Shown: positions 10,305 through 22,600 of the stretch, piece after piece
Numbering within the stretch: the stretch's first letter is position 1
Layout: the number at the start of each line of letters is the position of its first letter
NCBI GenBank assembly: GCA_001970855.1
Contig: LSSN01000491.1
Coordinates: 1 to 33,410, forward strand
Origin: Smittium culicis
Taxonomy: Eukaryota; Kickxellomycota; Harpellomycetes; Harpellales; Legeriomycetaceae
DNA length: 33,410 bases
Reading direction: 5' to 3'
Program-made: the position numbers and the translations under genes
Notes under the pieces: generated by a model
Told to the model about the DNA's origin: nothing
The model's database searches: none
The model's input: only the letters and a program-made list of their open reading frames with translations

Positions 10305-12932
10305 TTCTTCGGTAGCACTTTGCATTTGGGAATTTGCAGCGCTTTGACGTTACACAGCTGCTTGATTAGAACGGCTATTTTGGCCTATTGCATTCAGGAT
10401 CCTTGTGTCCGTTTCAACTTTCAAACTCACAACTATTCGATGCGTAATTTTATGATGGATAGTATATATCAAATTACGAAACTATTAGATAAGTGCTCGA
10501 GGATATGATACTAATGAGCTGACTAATTTTGGGCAATAATATTATTAGGCGCAAATCTATATATGAAGTGGTTATTTATATTCTCTGCAGGATTGATATT
10601 ATATCTGGAGATTGGTCATCATCCTGAAACAGCGCCTAATAACTAAAAATTCTCGCCGATTAAGGAGCGTTATTAAGTAAAGTGTAGAAATATGCGCAGC
10701 TTTTCATAAATTTTTACTCAAATAAAGCGATGTTTAAGAGTATGCAAAAAAAAAAAAGTGGGGGTCATTTGCAATAGGAATAAAGCATCTATAATATATA
10801 TACCCTTTTCCGGGGCCAATACTCTTAAACTTAATTAAAAATCATATTTGTATAGGTCAAATCATATATTATTAATTTGTTATTGGATATATATAATTTG
10901 ACAGCCAATAACTTATATTAATTTATAATTAATTTATCAGATTGTTATTTGGTTGGATTACTTTAATAGTTTAAAAAAAAGCCAACCGCCCCTGAAAGTT
11001 TTAAGACACAATCAAGGCAGACAGCTATTATTCACACAGGTTCGAATTGCTCTTTTACTGTTTACTCACCATAATAAGAATTTATTATTGGACAATTAAA
11101 GATCTTCTGTCATAAAAACTTAGAAAGAGTACAAGTTGAACTGGCAAACAAAATAATTTAAGCAGTGCGCCCAAATATTAAAAAAAAGAAATAGTAAAGC
11201 ATTTTTTGCTGTTATAAATAACAATTTTATTGTATTTTTTTTTAGAGAAGGTATAGGCTTTGAATTAAGGTGCCCAAACATTGATAGATATAAAATCCAA
11301 TAATAACAACAATATTAATAATAATAGTGGGCCTATAGATAAAGCGATTCATCTTGTAGCACAAAATAACTTAATTTATTTGTGTTTAGATGTACCAGCC
11401 AATTATATATTTACTATATTTAATGTTTGGCACCTCTCGCTCAAAGCTTACCAATGGATGCGTTTTTTATTTTGTTTTATTATCGAATTTAGTAATTTGG
11501 CACATTTTCTTCAAAGCAGAGAGAAATCTTACAAATGGGAGATTATTTCGAGGAGCAGAACTCTTCCTATCAAGCTTTTTTTACTTGATAGCTCTTTTTC
11601 AATTTTTAAATTGGGTTGGAAATTATCATCGAATGGTTTATCTGATTCAGCCAATGCTTTTTTCTATTAAAAATAGGCAAATGGAAACTGTAAGAAAAAA
11701 AGTTCCGCTTCCCCTAAAAAATATCCTATATGTATAACTTATTTCTAAAAATTAAAGGGCCAAATTAATTATAATCAAGATTGATTCTAATGTAAAACTT
11801 CCAGTTATAAATTCCGGCTCAAGCCAGCGCGTCTATCGGACAAGCAACCACCATCAGTTCTATCCCAGCTTTTTCTGCGTACGCACTGCACCTATCCCCA
11901 CGCTCTAAGCCTCATTGTCCGGCCGCTTTGAGAATGCCAGAATTTAATGTTTAAATGAAAAGAAACTGATTTGCATTGTCTCTTCTGCATTATAGAGCCA
12001 GAAGATTATTTGTACCTTACAATTTCATAAGCAGGACCTTCCAAGAACTTGTAGTTAGACTAAAACTCTTCAAAGTCTGATTTAGCGCTGGTCTATAGCA
12101 TGTAAATGATCTTTTCTGAGTCGCTGAACAAACATACTTTCCTATGATCAGCAAATGCTCTTTCCTATAATTGCACAAATACGCCTTTTTTCGCGGCTTT
12201 TTTAATTTACAACTTTGTCCAAAACTCGTAAAGTCGGATATCAGTTAGTCCATTGGATATGCATTAAAATCGTCATATTATTGGTTGGGTTTCAGGAATC
12301 GCAACAAAGACCGCATTTACTTATGACAAATTATATTTGTAAGTACGTTCGCTGATTCGCTGATTAAATCCCTGGAAATGGCAGTTTAAGTGGAATTACC
12401 GTGCAGTGATTAATTGTCGCAATAATTTTTTTTAAGTGGTGATGTAAGCTTTATATTAAAAAGATAAAAAAACTCCGCGGATTTAAAAATCGCACCAAGT
12501 ATATAAGAAACTAAAAAAGAAACCGGATTATTACTTTTTTTTCATCTCCGCTTTTTATCTGCTGTATACCGCAATCAACCACTACAATCAAAATAATTAT
12601 ATGAATATTCCATACTAAATATATTTCAACCACTGCTTTTCTGATTATAATTACACATACCTTTTTTTTTTATAGCTTCCGAACTCGCTTCTTTTTTTTT
12701 TTTTTATCTTGTTGGCTGCACTCTATTTTCCTTAAGTTATACCCTACTCCTCTCTAATCTAAAATTATTTACTACTCTACTCTCCCCAAATACCCTCGCA
12801 TTAAACCATCAGCTCATCTCTGATCCACTTTATTTTGCCGCTACTTGGCTTCTCCACCCCCTTTACTCACCTCTACCTCCATCTAAAACTCCTTCACACC
12901 CGTTTCCATCCACCACAAACACATTATAAAAT
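10305..12932. other. Spacer upstream of the Zn2Cys6 gene
   Basis: No reliable gene. Two overlapping plus frames at 11281-11737 contain a short internal duplication (TTTGGCAC followed by TCAAAGC at about 11430 and 11500) and have no motif. A GC-richer patch at 11811-11940 has stops in all frames I read. The last ~400 bp (12,530-12,930) is strongly pyrimidine-rich on the plus strand, as is common upstream of fungal start codons, and is probably the promoter and leader of the next gene. Confidence 0.5.
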
Positions 12933-15900
12933 ATGGACAATGATAATATGGATTTCCAAGATCCGAACGATGAAAACTCTAGTTCAAATGATTCAAAGTC
13001 CGATACCGAAACTATGGTCAAGCTCATGCGTGCCTGTGATACCTGCCGCAGAAAAAAGATCAAATGTGACGGAAACAAGCCCGCCTGCTCAAACTGCTCC
13101 CGCTTGAAGCAAGAGTGCGTTTACAGCCCCCTGATTAGAAAAAAAAAAGTAAGAAAAACTGCCATCCAAAAAATCGAAGGCAGGCTGGATTCTGTCGAAC
13201 AAGTCCTCGTTAATCTCGCCGCCTCCGTCGATTTTGAAGACAATGACTCCGAAGCTTTCAACACAAAAGAACAATCCACCTCTGCTGTCGAGCAGTTCGG
13301 TGTAAACAATACCACCTTCGATTCTGACTTGCTCGATTCCTTCGAATCTAACTACAACAACAAGTCCCTCCGCTACAACAACTTCTCCGAAATTGAAATG
13401 CTTAAAAACGAATTCATCGAACTTGTTCTAGACAAAATTATGACTAACATCCCCCTCCTCACCTTCTTCTTCCGTCTCCCTTACATTAAAAACCAAATTA
13501 AAACTAAATCCCTCCCTGAACATCTCATCTACTCCATCTTTGCTGTTGGACTACGCTTTGTTGACAGCTCCGAACTTAGCCTACCCTTCATTCACAACTC
13601 CGTCTTCGCTGCCCGTTCCTCCAAAATTATCTCTGAAATCTTGGAAGAAACCGATATCAACTTTATAATGTCCGCCATCCTTCTCGTACTCTACTATTGG
13701 AGCGCTGGTAACTGCGAATTCGCCATGGTTTATCTAGGCATTGCTATAAGGTAACCCATTCTTCTCGTCCCCTAACCTCATCTCACCTACCAAAACCCCT
13801 TTTTACTTTTTTCTATTTAACATTTCTTTTCTTTTTTTTATTATTGATAGAGGAGCTGAACGACATCGTCTATATCAAATCGACGAGCACTACTGTGGAT
13901 TCAAAAGAGTTTTTAAAAGAGATTGGGAAGATAAAGAATTTAAAAGAAGAGTATGGTGGGCATGTTACATTATTGATAGGTCAATGATGATTAACAGCGC
14001 CCTCCCCCCTTCTGTCCCTGATGACGATATCGTTGTCGATATGCCTTCCTGCGATTATGCCTGGAAGTACACCGAACAGGAATTAAACGGTAAAGATTCT
14101 GTCTTCTTCCAAGATGATTCCCAGCCCGTCGTTGTTAGCTCCCAAGAAATTCCTGATTCACTATGGATGATATGCAGTATCTATACCGTTATTGGAAAGA
14201 TCTGCCAATTCGCAAACAGAAGACGCATTAACTACCAGCAAACTGAGTTTTACAGCTTTGAAAGTCCTGAAATTCTTGACAACAAAAACTCTCTCTTCAT
14301 GCTCGCCACTGAACTTGGTGAAATTAAATCCACCATCATTGATAAACACGGCCTAATATCTCCAAACACTGTTGGCTTCCCCTCTGGCCCTGACAATCAT
14401 TCGTCCGATGGAATGAAAGAAGTCTATGTAAACTACTTCACTTTACACTTAATGTATGAAGCCTCAAAGATTATCCTCTTCAGATCTGAACTTGTTAGAT
14501 ATGACCATGAAGAAGTCAGCAATGAGAGAATCATTACCGCTAAAAGAATTTGCTTAGAATCTTCCCTCCAACTTACCAACTTTTTGCAATGGGCTTTCGA
14601 CAATGTCCCTGTTAATTTGTGGGACTCTCAAACATCCTTTTGGGCTTTTACTGCCGGAACAATCCTAATCAATTCACAGTTTTTACACGACTACCAGTTT
14701 TCTGAAAACTTTAAAAAGGGCCTTGACATTGTCTATGATGCTTTAACAAGACAAGGAAAATACTACAAAATTGCCTACCTATACCTTGGTGTCATTCAAG
14801 AACTCTCAAAAAGGAGAGAAATGCAACTAAAAAGCAAAAAGAGTGATCTCTTACTATCCAAACTTCAGTCAATGCCGTGCTTAACACAATCAGATACTCT
14901 ACCTTGGCTCGTGTTCACATCCTCTTCACTTGATTTCACCTTCAGCAATATCGAAAAGCTTTCCGAAATTTTAGACAATGATGACGACCTTATTAGCAAC
15001 ATTATTGAAAACACCCCAGAGCTATATAAAACTTTGACTGGAAACTCCATCGACACTGGAACTAGTCTACAAATTCAAAATACTTATAACAATTTGCCTG
15101 AAACACAATACAAGGACGATTTCATGTCCTTCTTTTCAGATAGTAATGAAGCCAAAAAACCAATGTTCCCTGGTGCTAGCGTAAACCAATCTGATAACTT
15201 TTCGTCCAGTAGAACTGCAAATATTCCCCACTTGGATAATGATTCCTTTAACAGAGACGCCTATAAAAATAAACACGGGTTTAATGGTATTAACCAACCA
15301 GGAGGCGGTGACCCCAATATTATGAGTCAAATGATGGACATCCCTAAAAGTATTAAGGACCCATTCAACCCACTGCACTCGCCTAATCAACCTAAAGTCG
15401 GCGTTTACAGTCCAATTACCCTTCAACCAAACCAGCAGATAATTGACTCTTTATCTGGCCGCAACTTGGTAGCTGGATTTAACCCTCAGCCTTCCGGTCA
15501 AAACGAGAAAAAGAGAAAAATTAACAATGATACGCATATTGGAACTTCGATGAATAGCGGTATCCAAGATATTTCAGGAACCTTTAATAACTCCAGTGGA
15601 ATGTTCGTTGACAACGCATCAGTTTCTAATTCGTCAAGCACTTATCAGAACTTTGGCTTATTGAACTCATCCCAACAAATCAATGTGGATGATCCTAATT
15701 TATTGACAAACCAAATGGGTGGGATGAACAATGTTCCGAGAAACTTTGCCCAACACTCTGATAAAAAAAATATTATCGATCAAAAGAGATACGATCAATC
15801 CAGCTCAGTTTCTTCTTTTGACAATCGCCTTTCTCAAGCCACTGACAATCTGTCTGGAGCCAAGTTTGCTGATAGTCAAAATCAACGAAAATATCCAATG

Positions 15901-16836
15901 ACACAAAGTAATGTTGTTAGTGGACCATCTGTTACTATGGCCTCAGGAAACGATGATCCATCAAAATTAATGTACATGAACCAAAACTTCCGTAACAATG
16001 GTATAAACCAATCTGGTTTACAAACATCTAACTTTGATAATTTTGGAATCAGACCACCTAGCGGTGCAAACGTGAACGAAAGCCAAAAAATGGACGCGAT
16101 GTCTTCAAATAGCAACTTTTCTCAGAACCCACAGGCCTACTTTTCAAACTCTGGAAAGGTGGGTTACGCCCCTCGTAATGAAGGATCTGACCCAAGCAAT
16201 ATGCCAGCTAACTATAGCGGACAACAGAATATGCAACTAAACTTGGGCAACGAAGGTCTTCAAAGCAGCGTAAAATCTATGAGCTTTAACTCTGGAAACA
16301 TGAACGCTGGCAACTTCAACAATAACCACTCATCTGACGGAATGAAGATGGGTGATAATTTACAAAACAACCAATTCGGCTTTATAGGTAACAATAGCGG
16401 CGGCAATTTTGATCAAATGGGTTTACAAATGCCGTACCAAGTTAACAATCAGTACAATTATGACAAGATGGGAAACCAAAATAAGCAGTTACATGGCCAA
16501 AATCAAATGCAGCATCATCAACAGCAACAACAGCATTTACAGCAGCAGCAACATTTGCAACAACAGCAGTTAAAGAATGTTTCAAATATGTCTGGGCCTT
16601 ATCAAGGCAATGTAAATGAAAATTATAGTTTCAACCAAGAAGGGCTATTAGGTTTTAATAGTAATTTATCAGCTATGGCGAACCCAAGATTCGACCAAAA
16701 TCAAAACCAACTTCAACCCCAGAGCCAATTCAGCAGCCACCATAGCTCAAATTCCAACTCAGTTAGCCCAAATAGCACCACCGCTGACAATCAAAAGAAA
16801 GTTTACAACAATTTTTTATACAACAAAAAGGATTGA
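12933..16836 (+). CDS. Zn(II)2Cys6 fungal transcription factor, two exons
   Basis: Exons 12933-13750 and 13851-16836 encode 1267 residues; the 100-bp intron has GTAACC and TTGATAG ends. The binuclear zinc cluster uses Cys35, 38, 45, 52, 55 and 62 (CX2CX6CX6CX2CX6C) followed by basic residues, so it should bind CGG-type DNA sites in the nucleus. The middle is the fungal transcription-factor domain: across the splice it reads GAERHRLYQID and then RRVWWACYIIDR, a hallmark of this family, which confirms the join. From about residue 500 the protein is low-complexity, rich in Asn, Ser, Gln, Met and Gly, with a Gln/His tract at 16508-16570, probably a disordered activation region. The ATG at 12933 is the first in frame before the cluster. 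The middle domain recalls XlnR/Gal4-like regulators, but the regulated pathway cannot be told from sequence. The window shows no neighbour in an obvious shared pathway. Confidence 0.93.
13751..13850 (+). other. Intron of the Zn2Cys6 gene
   Basis: It begins GTAACCC after codon position 2 of an Arg codon and ends in TTATTGATAG. A pyrimidine-rich tract and a TTTAAC branch-like word lie inside. Removing it joins the two halves of the conserved middle domain in frame. Confidence 0.9.
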
Positions 16837-16841
16837 GAAAA

Positions 16842-16847
16842 AATAAA
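16842..16847 (+). terminator. Candidate polyadenylation signal
   Basis: AATAAA lies five bases after the TGA stop of the Zn2Cys6 gene. It is unusually close to the stop, so the used signal may be further downstream. Confidence 0.35.
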
Positions 16848-17535
16848 CCTTTTTTTATTTTATCGCGCTTAGAATTAATACTTTGCTAATTTATCTGATC
16901 CTGCCTACTAAAAGCTTCTAATTTATTTATATACTACAATCTGTGTTTTATTTTCTTTCAACATTATAAAATTATTTAATAGCCAAATAATATCCACAAT
17001 TCCTAAGACGTCTATAAATTAATAGTAACCTTACACATTTAGTAGATTTTTTTTCAAGTTCTTCTAGCCAATATTATCAGTATGCCATTTTTTATAATTC
17101 AAAAGTAATTGGTCTCACTCTCTCTCTTAGAAAAGTTTTTCTTGGGCGAGCCAATAGGATTAGAGAATCTATAAAATTTTATTCCTTATCTACTATTCAC
17201 TTTTTTTACGCCCATACTAAATAAAATTGACTATAACCATCGAACGCGTAGTCTATCGACTTTAACTTATTAATGCAACTTTGTTGACCTTGCCAAGAGC
17301 TACATTTTGGTACAAGTTTGGTCACTTTAGACAAAGTTTAACTATTGCAATTAAATTGTAAGTGCCCAAGTTTGGTGCACGGTTTTAATTAGCCAAATCG
17401 AAAAAAAAAAATCACGAAAATCGCCGAATTTAACGAATTTGATTATTTCGACTAATTTGCGACATAAAAAAAATCCTACACAAAAAAAACCAAAAAATAA
17501 ATAAAAGCACAAAAAAAACACCAATTTAATTAATT
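16848..17535. other. 3' flank of the regulator and probable 5' UTR of the LINE
   Basis: No coding frame is seen. The first part is AT-rich flank. From about 17,090 the text becomes richer in G/C and includes A-rich runs just before the first ATG of the retrotransposon, so its 5' UTR probably begins in this interval. I could not find a target-site duplication that fixes the 5' boundary. Confidence 0.4.
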
Positions 17536-19596
17536 ATGGTCATTTGAAAGCCCGTAAAACGTGCTAGAACCTTATTTAGCGACGTTGTGAAGGGAAATGA
17601 CCCTAATTGCCTCACAAATGAGGTACAAAACAGCAACACTGCTGATTATACTAGGGTTAATAACCAACATAGGTTAAGCAACAACCCCAGATCACAATTA
17701 AATAACAGAAAAATGCAAAAAAGCTCAGCTAAAAAAACTCACGCAGGAATAAAAGGTAATATGACTGATATGAGCCTGTATAAGGAGGTTTCCACCAAGC
17801 ACATGCTTTTTGGAGGTGAAATGACCTGCCTTAAGAAGNNNNNNNNNNNNNNNNNNNNNNNNNNNNNNNNNNNNNNNNNNNNNNNNNNNNNNNNNNNNNN
17901 NNNNNNNNNNNNNNNNNNNNNNNNNNNNNNNNNNNNNNNNNNNNNNNNNNNNNNNNNNNNNNNNNNNNNNNNNNNNNNNNNNNNNNNNNNNNNNNNNNNN
18001 NNNNNNNNNNNNNNNNNNNNNNNNNNNNNNNNNNNNNNNNNNNNNNNNNNNNNNNNNNNNNNNNNNNNNNNNNNNNNNNNNNNNNNNNNNNNNNNNNNNN
18101 NNNNNNNNNNNNNNNNNNNNNNNNNNNNNNNNNNNNNNNNNNNNNNNNNNNNNNNNNNNNNNNNNNNNNNNNNNNNNNNNNNNNNNNNNNNNNNNNNNNN
18201 NNNNNNNNNNNNNNNNNNNNNNNNNNNNNNNNNNNNNNNNNNNNNNNNNNNNNNNNNNNNNNNNNNNNNNNNNNNNNNNNNNNNNNNNNNNNNNNNNNNN
18301 NNNNNNNNNNNNNNNNNNNNNNNNNNNNNNNNNNNNNNNNNNNNNNNNNNNNNNNNNNNNNNNNNNNNNNNNNNNNNNNNNNNNNNNNNNNNNNNNNNNN
18401 NNNNNNNNNNNNNNNNNNNNNNNNNNNNNNNNNNNNNNNNNNNNNNNNNNNNNNNNNNNNNNNNNNNNNNNNNNNNNNNNNNNNNNNNNNNNNNNNNNNN
18501 NNNNNNNNNNNNNNNNNNNNNNNNNNNNNNNNNNNNNNNNNNNNNNNNNNNNNNNNNNNNNNNNNNNNNNNNNNNNNNNNNNNNNNNNNNNNNNNNNNNN
18601 NNNNNNNNNNNNNNNNNNNNNNNNNNNNNNNNNNNNNNNNNNNNNNNNNNNNNNNNNNNNNNNNNNNNNNNNNNNNNNNNNNNNNNNNNNNNNNNNNNNN
18701 NNNNNNNNNNNNNNNNNNNNNNNNNNNNNNNNNNNNNNNNNNNNNNNNNNNNNNNNNNNNNNNNNNNNNNNNNNNNNNNNNNNNNNNNNNNNNNNGACCA
18801 TGAAAATGGTAAAATTAACATCTTTTACAAGGGCTGTAAGGAGGCGTGCAGCTACTGCAAGGAGGCCGGGCACTGGAAATCTGAGTGCCATAAAATCAAG
18901 AAAAACCAAATCAAAAAAAATGCACGCGAGAACATGCAGAAGCTAAAATTCAGCTTTAACAGCTCCGACGCCGAAGCACCACCGGTATCAGCCGCTCCCC
19001 GAACTGATGATTCTAGATCAGTGATCGCAGAAGCTCAACCCAGCACAAAGCCGGTTGAGAAGTCAAAAATCATCAACGATACCGAAGTATCAACCAATGA
19101 TGAAGCTGCAACAGCCAAACCGGGCACCATAAATCGCTTGAGGGGCACCGTAGGCTTGAAAAAACCCCCCGCCATCTCATTAAATACTGCTGTGATGCCT
19201 CCCAGCTCTAATGAAAAAGTATCATCAGATGATGACACCGAGTCTGACGGCAGTGATGATGACAATCATCAGCCTATAATCAAAAGAACAACAAAATCCA
19301 CTATTAATAGTGACGATTCCTCCGATATTTCGGTAGACAGTGATATGAGCTCCCCAATGGAGATCAAAAAAGAGTTCATATAACCGAATCTCAGCCCTAA
19401 AAGCGATTCTGATGGGTATATCCCCCCATCAGCGCACGCATTGATGGCAGCGAAAGCCAGAATAGGGCAAATATCAGAACAAGCGTTTAACAATTTCGTA
19501 TCAAACGTAGATAAGGCGCCGCCAGGAAACAATATAGCTGCTATAGAGCCTGGATCCGACGCCGAACATCAGGAAATCTCTGATATAGAGTACTGA
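17536..19596 (+). pseudogene. LINE ORF1, gag-like RNA-binding protein (broken)
   Basis: One frame runs from an ATG at 17536 to a TGA at 19594-19596. It is interrupted by TGA at 17545 and TAA at 19381, and passes through the 957-base gap in frame. The text after each premature stop keeps the same character, including the Ser/Asp/Pro-rich C-terminus after 19381, so these look like point mutations and not real ends. A CX2CX4HX4C zinc knuckle sits at 18847-18888 (CSYCKEAG, then HWKSEC), preceded by the end of whatever is in the gap, where RRM-type or further knuckle domains are expected for the family. The C-terminal 200 residues are acidic and Ser-rich. Its normal role would be to package the LINE RNA. 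Confidence 0.8.
17839..18795. other. Assembly gap of 957 N
   Basis: All bases are N. The length is a multiple of three, so the ORF1 frame carries through; if the gap size is only an estimate, that agreement is chance. The central part of ORF1 is therefore unknown. Confidence 1.
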
Positions 19597-19625
19597 TGTC
19601 ATAATTATCAAAATACACATACAAT

Positions 19626-22600
19626 ATGAATCAAAAAACTTCAAAAAAAATTATAAAAAATCAAAATCTCAAAAAAAATCTAAAAAAAAATACCGAAAAA
19701 TTCTTGGTTCTCAACGTCCAAGAACCCAAAAAAGATACTGTAAAAAAGTACATAGTGCTCAATAGCACCCTAAAAGACCATCAATTTATAGTAAAAAAAA
19801 TCAGACAACGTAACGGCCAATGGAGGCACGAAATTCATTCCATTGATCGCCAAAAAATCAACATATCAAAAACTGAAATAAATAATATTGAAAAATCTCT
19901 GGGCGCGAAAATTAGGCGCGAAAAAAATAAAAAATTTCGATCCGCCAATTTCACTGGCCGAAAAAATCAAAAATTATATTGCGCAAAAAACAGCACTCTG
20001 ACGGTTATGACCTACAATATTCGAGGCATAAAGAGTGTAAAAGACGAACTTGAGCACTATCTGAATATTTCAAAGTCGGATAGTGCTAAGCCCGATATCC
20101 TGGCACTCCAGGAAACATTTTTAACGAAAAAAACTTACCGCTGCCGCATACCAGGATACACCTATATAGAGGCGAAAGCCAATCACGCCAATGGTGGTAC
20201 CGGTCTACTGCTGGCAGTAAAAAATAATATAGGACTAGAAATTAGATAATATAAAGCAGTGTCAACTTGGCTATCTGGAATAGTCTCCGGTCGCACCAAA
20301 AATTGTGATAAATTCGAGCTTTTAATAACAAATGTGCACTTCCCAAACGCAGGAATTCGCAAAAAGCGAGCGATTTCCGAGATTTTGGACAATTTTAAAA
20401 AATTCAATAAAAAATTTAAAAAACATATAATGTTGGGGGACTACAATATGGACACCCTGGCGTCAAAAAAGTTTACTCTGAAGCTTGGAACTGGGTTCCA
20501 ACATGCAAAAGTGACCAACTCGACTGGTTAGAGGTACAATAAGAACACTGTAGGTCGCATGATCGACCACATATACTATGCTGGACTCAGCAGCCGCCCA
20601 AACTGGTGCACAGCGAACCGGTTTTTAGACCTCTCCGACCACATGCCGATCACAGCGCAGTGGAAATTGGACGCTCTTGAGGTTCCGGCGAAAAAATTGA
20701 AAATCAACGCGAAAAAATCATCATTGGCTGTAAATAATTTTGTCAGCCATAACCGATTTACAGTGCTAGCAGAAACAGAATTGGGTCTAATCGACACCGT
20801 TTGGAATCAATCTGCTCGGCTCGATGCGCTGAATGAACATGGCGAAACCATAAAAACTGTGCTGTCAAAGATCACCATCAAAAAAATAAAAAAGCGACGA
20901 AAAAAATTTAAAAAATTGACGAAGAATAATTGCCCAATCGGCGATTATAACGAATGCAAATCGATCAATTAAGGCCGATAGAAAAGCCCAACACACCAAA
21001 AGTCTCAAAAAAATCGCCGATCAGATTCTGAACAACGATTCGAAATCCTATTGGCGATACATCAAATCTTACACTGGGAAATCGTTCCAAAGCATCGCTG
21101 ATGGCCCGGTGTACGATAAATTTAAAAATTTAACTACTGAAAAACATAAAAAAATAAAAATCTGGACAAATAATTTTGGCAATCTGGCCAAAGATACTAC
21201 TGGGAACAGCCGGTCCGACTACAAGTGGGAAAATCTCATCTCTAGCGACTCTTAATATTACCCAGAGTGTGATAGCACTATATTATGGTCAGATATCACT
21301 GATGCACTTGCAGATACACCAAATAACAAAGCTCCGGGAGCTGATGGTGTGCCATCTGAGGTATGGAAACTGGTGATGGCTGAGCCATCGCCTACATTAC
21401 CACTAGCCAAAATAATAAATAAAATTATCAATTTAATGTACGACACAGGGGTTATACCCACGTGCCTAGAAACTTCAGTAGTGGTCCCAGTACCTAAAAA
21501 AGGTGACCTGAAGGACCCCGATAACTACCGAGGGATATCACTCATCCCAACGCTGGCGAAACTGATGGCCAAAATTGTGGCCACCAAACTCAGCAAAATC
21601 GATGCGAAATACCAAATATTGGTAAAAGAATAAGCCGGATTCAGGAATTTCGAGGAGTGTGCGGGCCAAGCGACCACTCTATACGAAATAGTCTGTCGAC
21701 AGAAAATCGAGAAAAAGGAAAAATAGCTGTGCTATATCGACTATAGCAAGGCCTACGATCGGGCCTCCCAAATGGCCATACTGCATAAACTGCGATCAGT
21801 GGGCATTGGGGGCAAACTTCTCAATATGATTAAGGGCATGTACGATGCCCCGAAAATCGCAGTTAGAGTTGGAAATGAAGTTTCCAAACCCATCGAATAC
21901 CTATGTGGAGTGCTGAAAGGGTGCACAACCTCGCCTACACTCTTCGATTTTTTCATCAACGATATATTCAAGGGCGTACGAGGTGTGCGGGTGCCTGGGA
22001 TCACCTCGCGCATACCAGGACTACTGTTTGCCGACGATGCCGTGATATTGGCCGAATCATCAGCCGATTTACAAGCCGCACTGGATACCATAACCGAATG
22101 TTCGGGCACTTGGGAAATGGCTGTGAATGCCTCCAAGTGCGGGATAATGACTATAAGCGGTGAGTTGACTACTGATATGACCCTGCAGGTCCAAAAAGTC
22201 AACTCCACCGACCAGTAAACCTACTTTGGCTATATTATGAATAGCAAGTGGGATGTATCTGTCACGATCAAGAACAACAAGAATAAGGTCAGGAAGGCTG
22301 TATACACTGCCTAAAGCTTCCTGAGACGGTCTGATGTGCTCACAGCACTAAAAATAAAGTTCATCAATTCGGTACTGATGCCTATTGGATGTTACGGTGG
22401 GGAGATATTTGGCATGAGCGAAGCCAGATGCAAGCCCATACAGATGGAAATAGACAAGGCAATCCGAATGGTTGCCAATGTCGGAAAATCAGCGGCTATG
22501 GAGCGCATCAGGGACGAACTGGGTAAAACCTCAGTTTTCATGCGCACCAGCACAGCCCGTGAGCGTGCATACCATAAGTGACCTACCTCAAAAACATGGA

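Noticed and set aside
11020..11060. A GGTTCGAATT word resembling a tRNA T-loop
   Set aside because: The surrounding bases do not form acceptor, D or anticodon stems.
11281..11737. Two overlapping plus frames of 115-129 codons
   Set aside because: They overlap in different frames, begin in simple AAT-rich text, and contain a non-coding duplication; neither has a recognisable domain.
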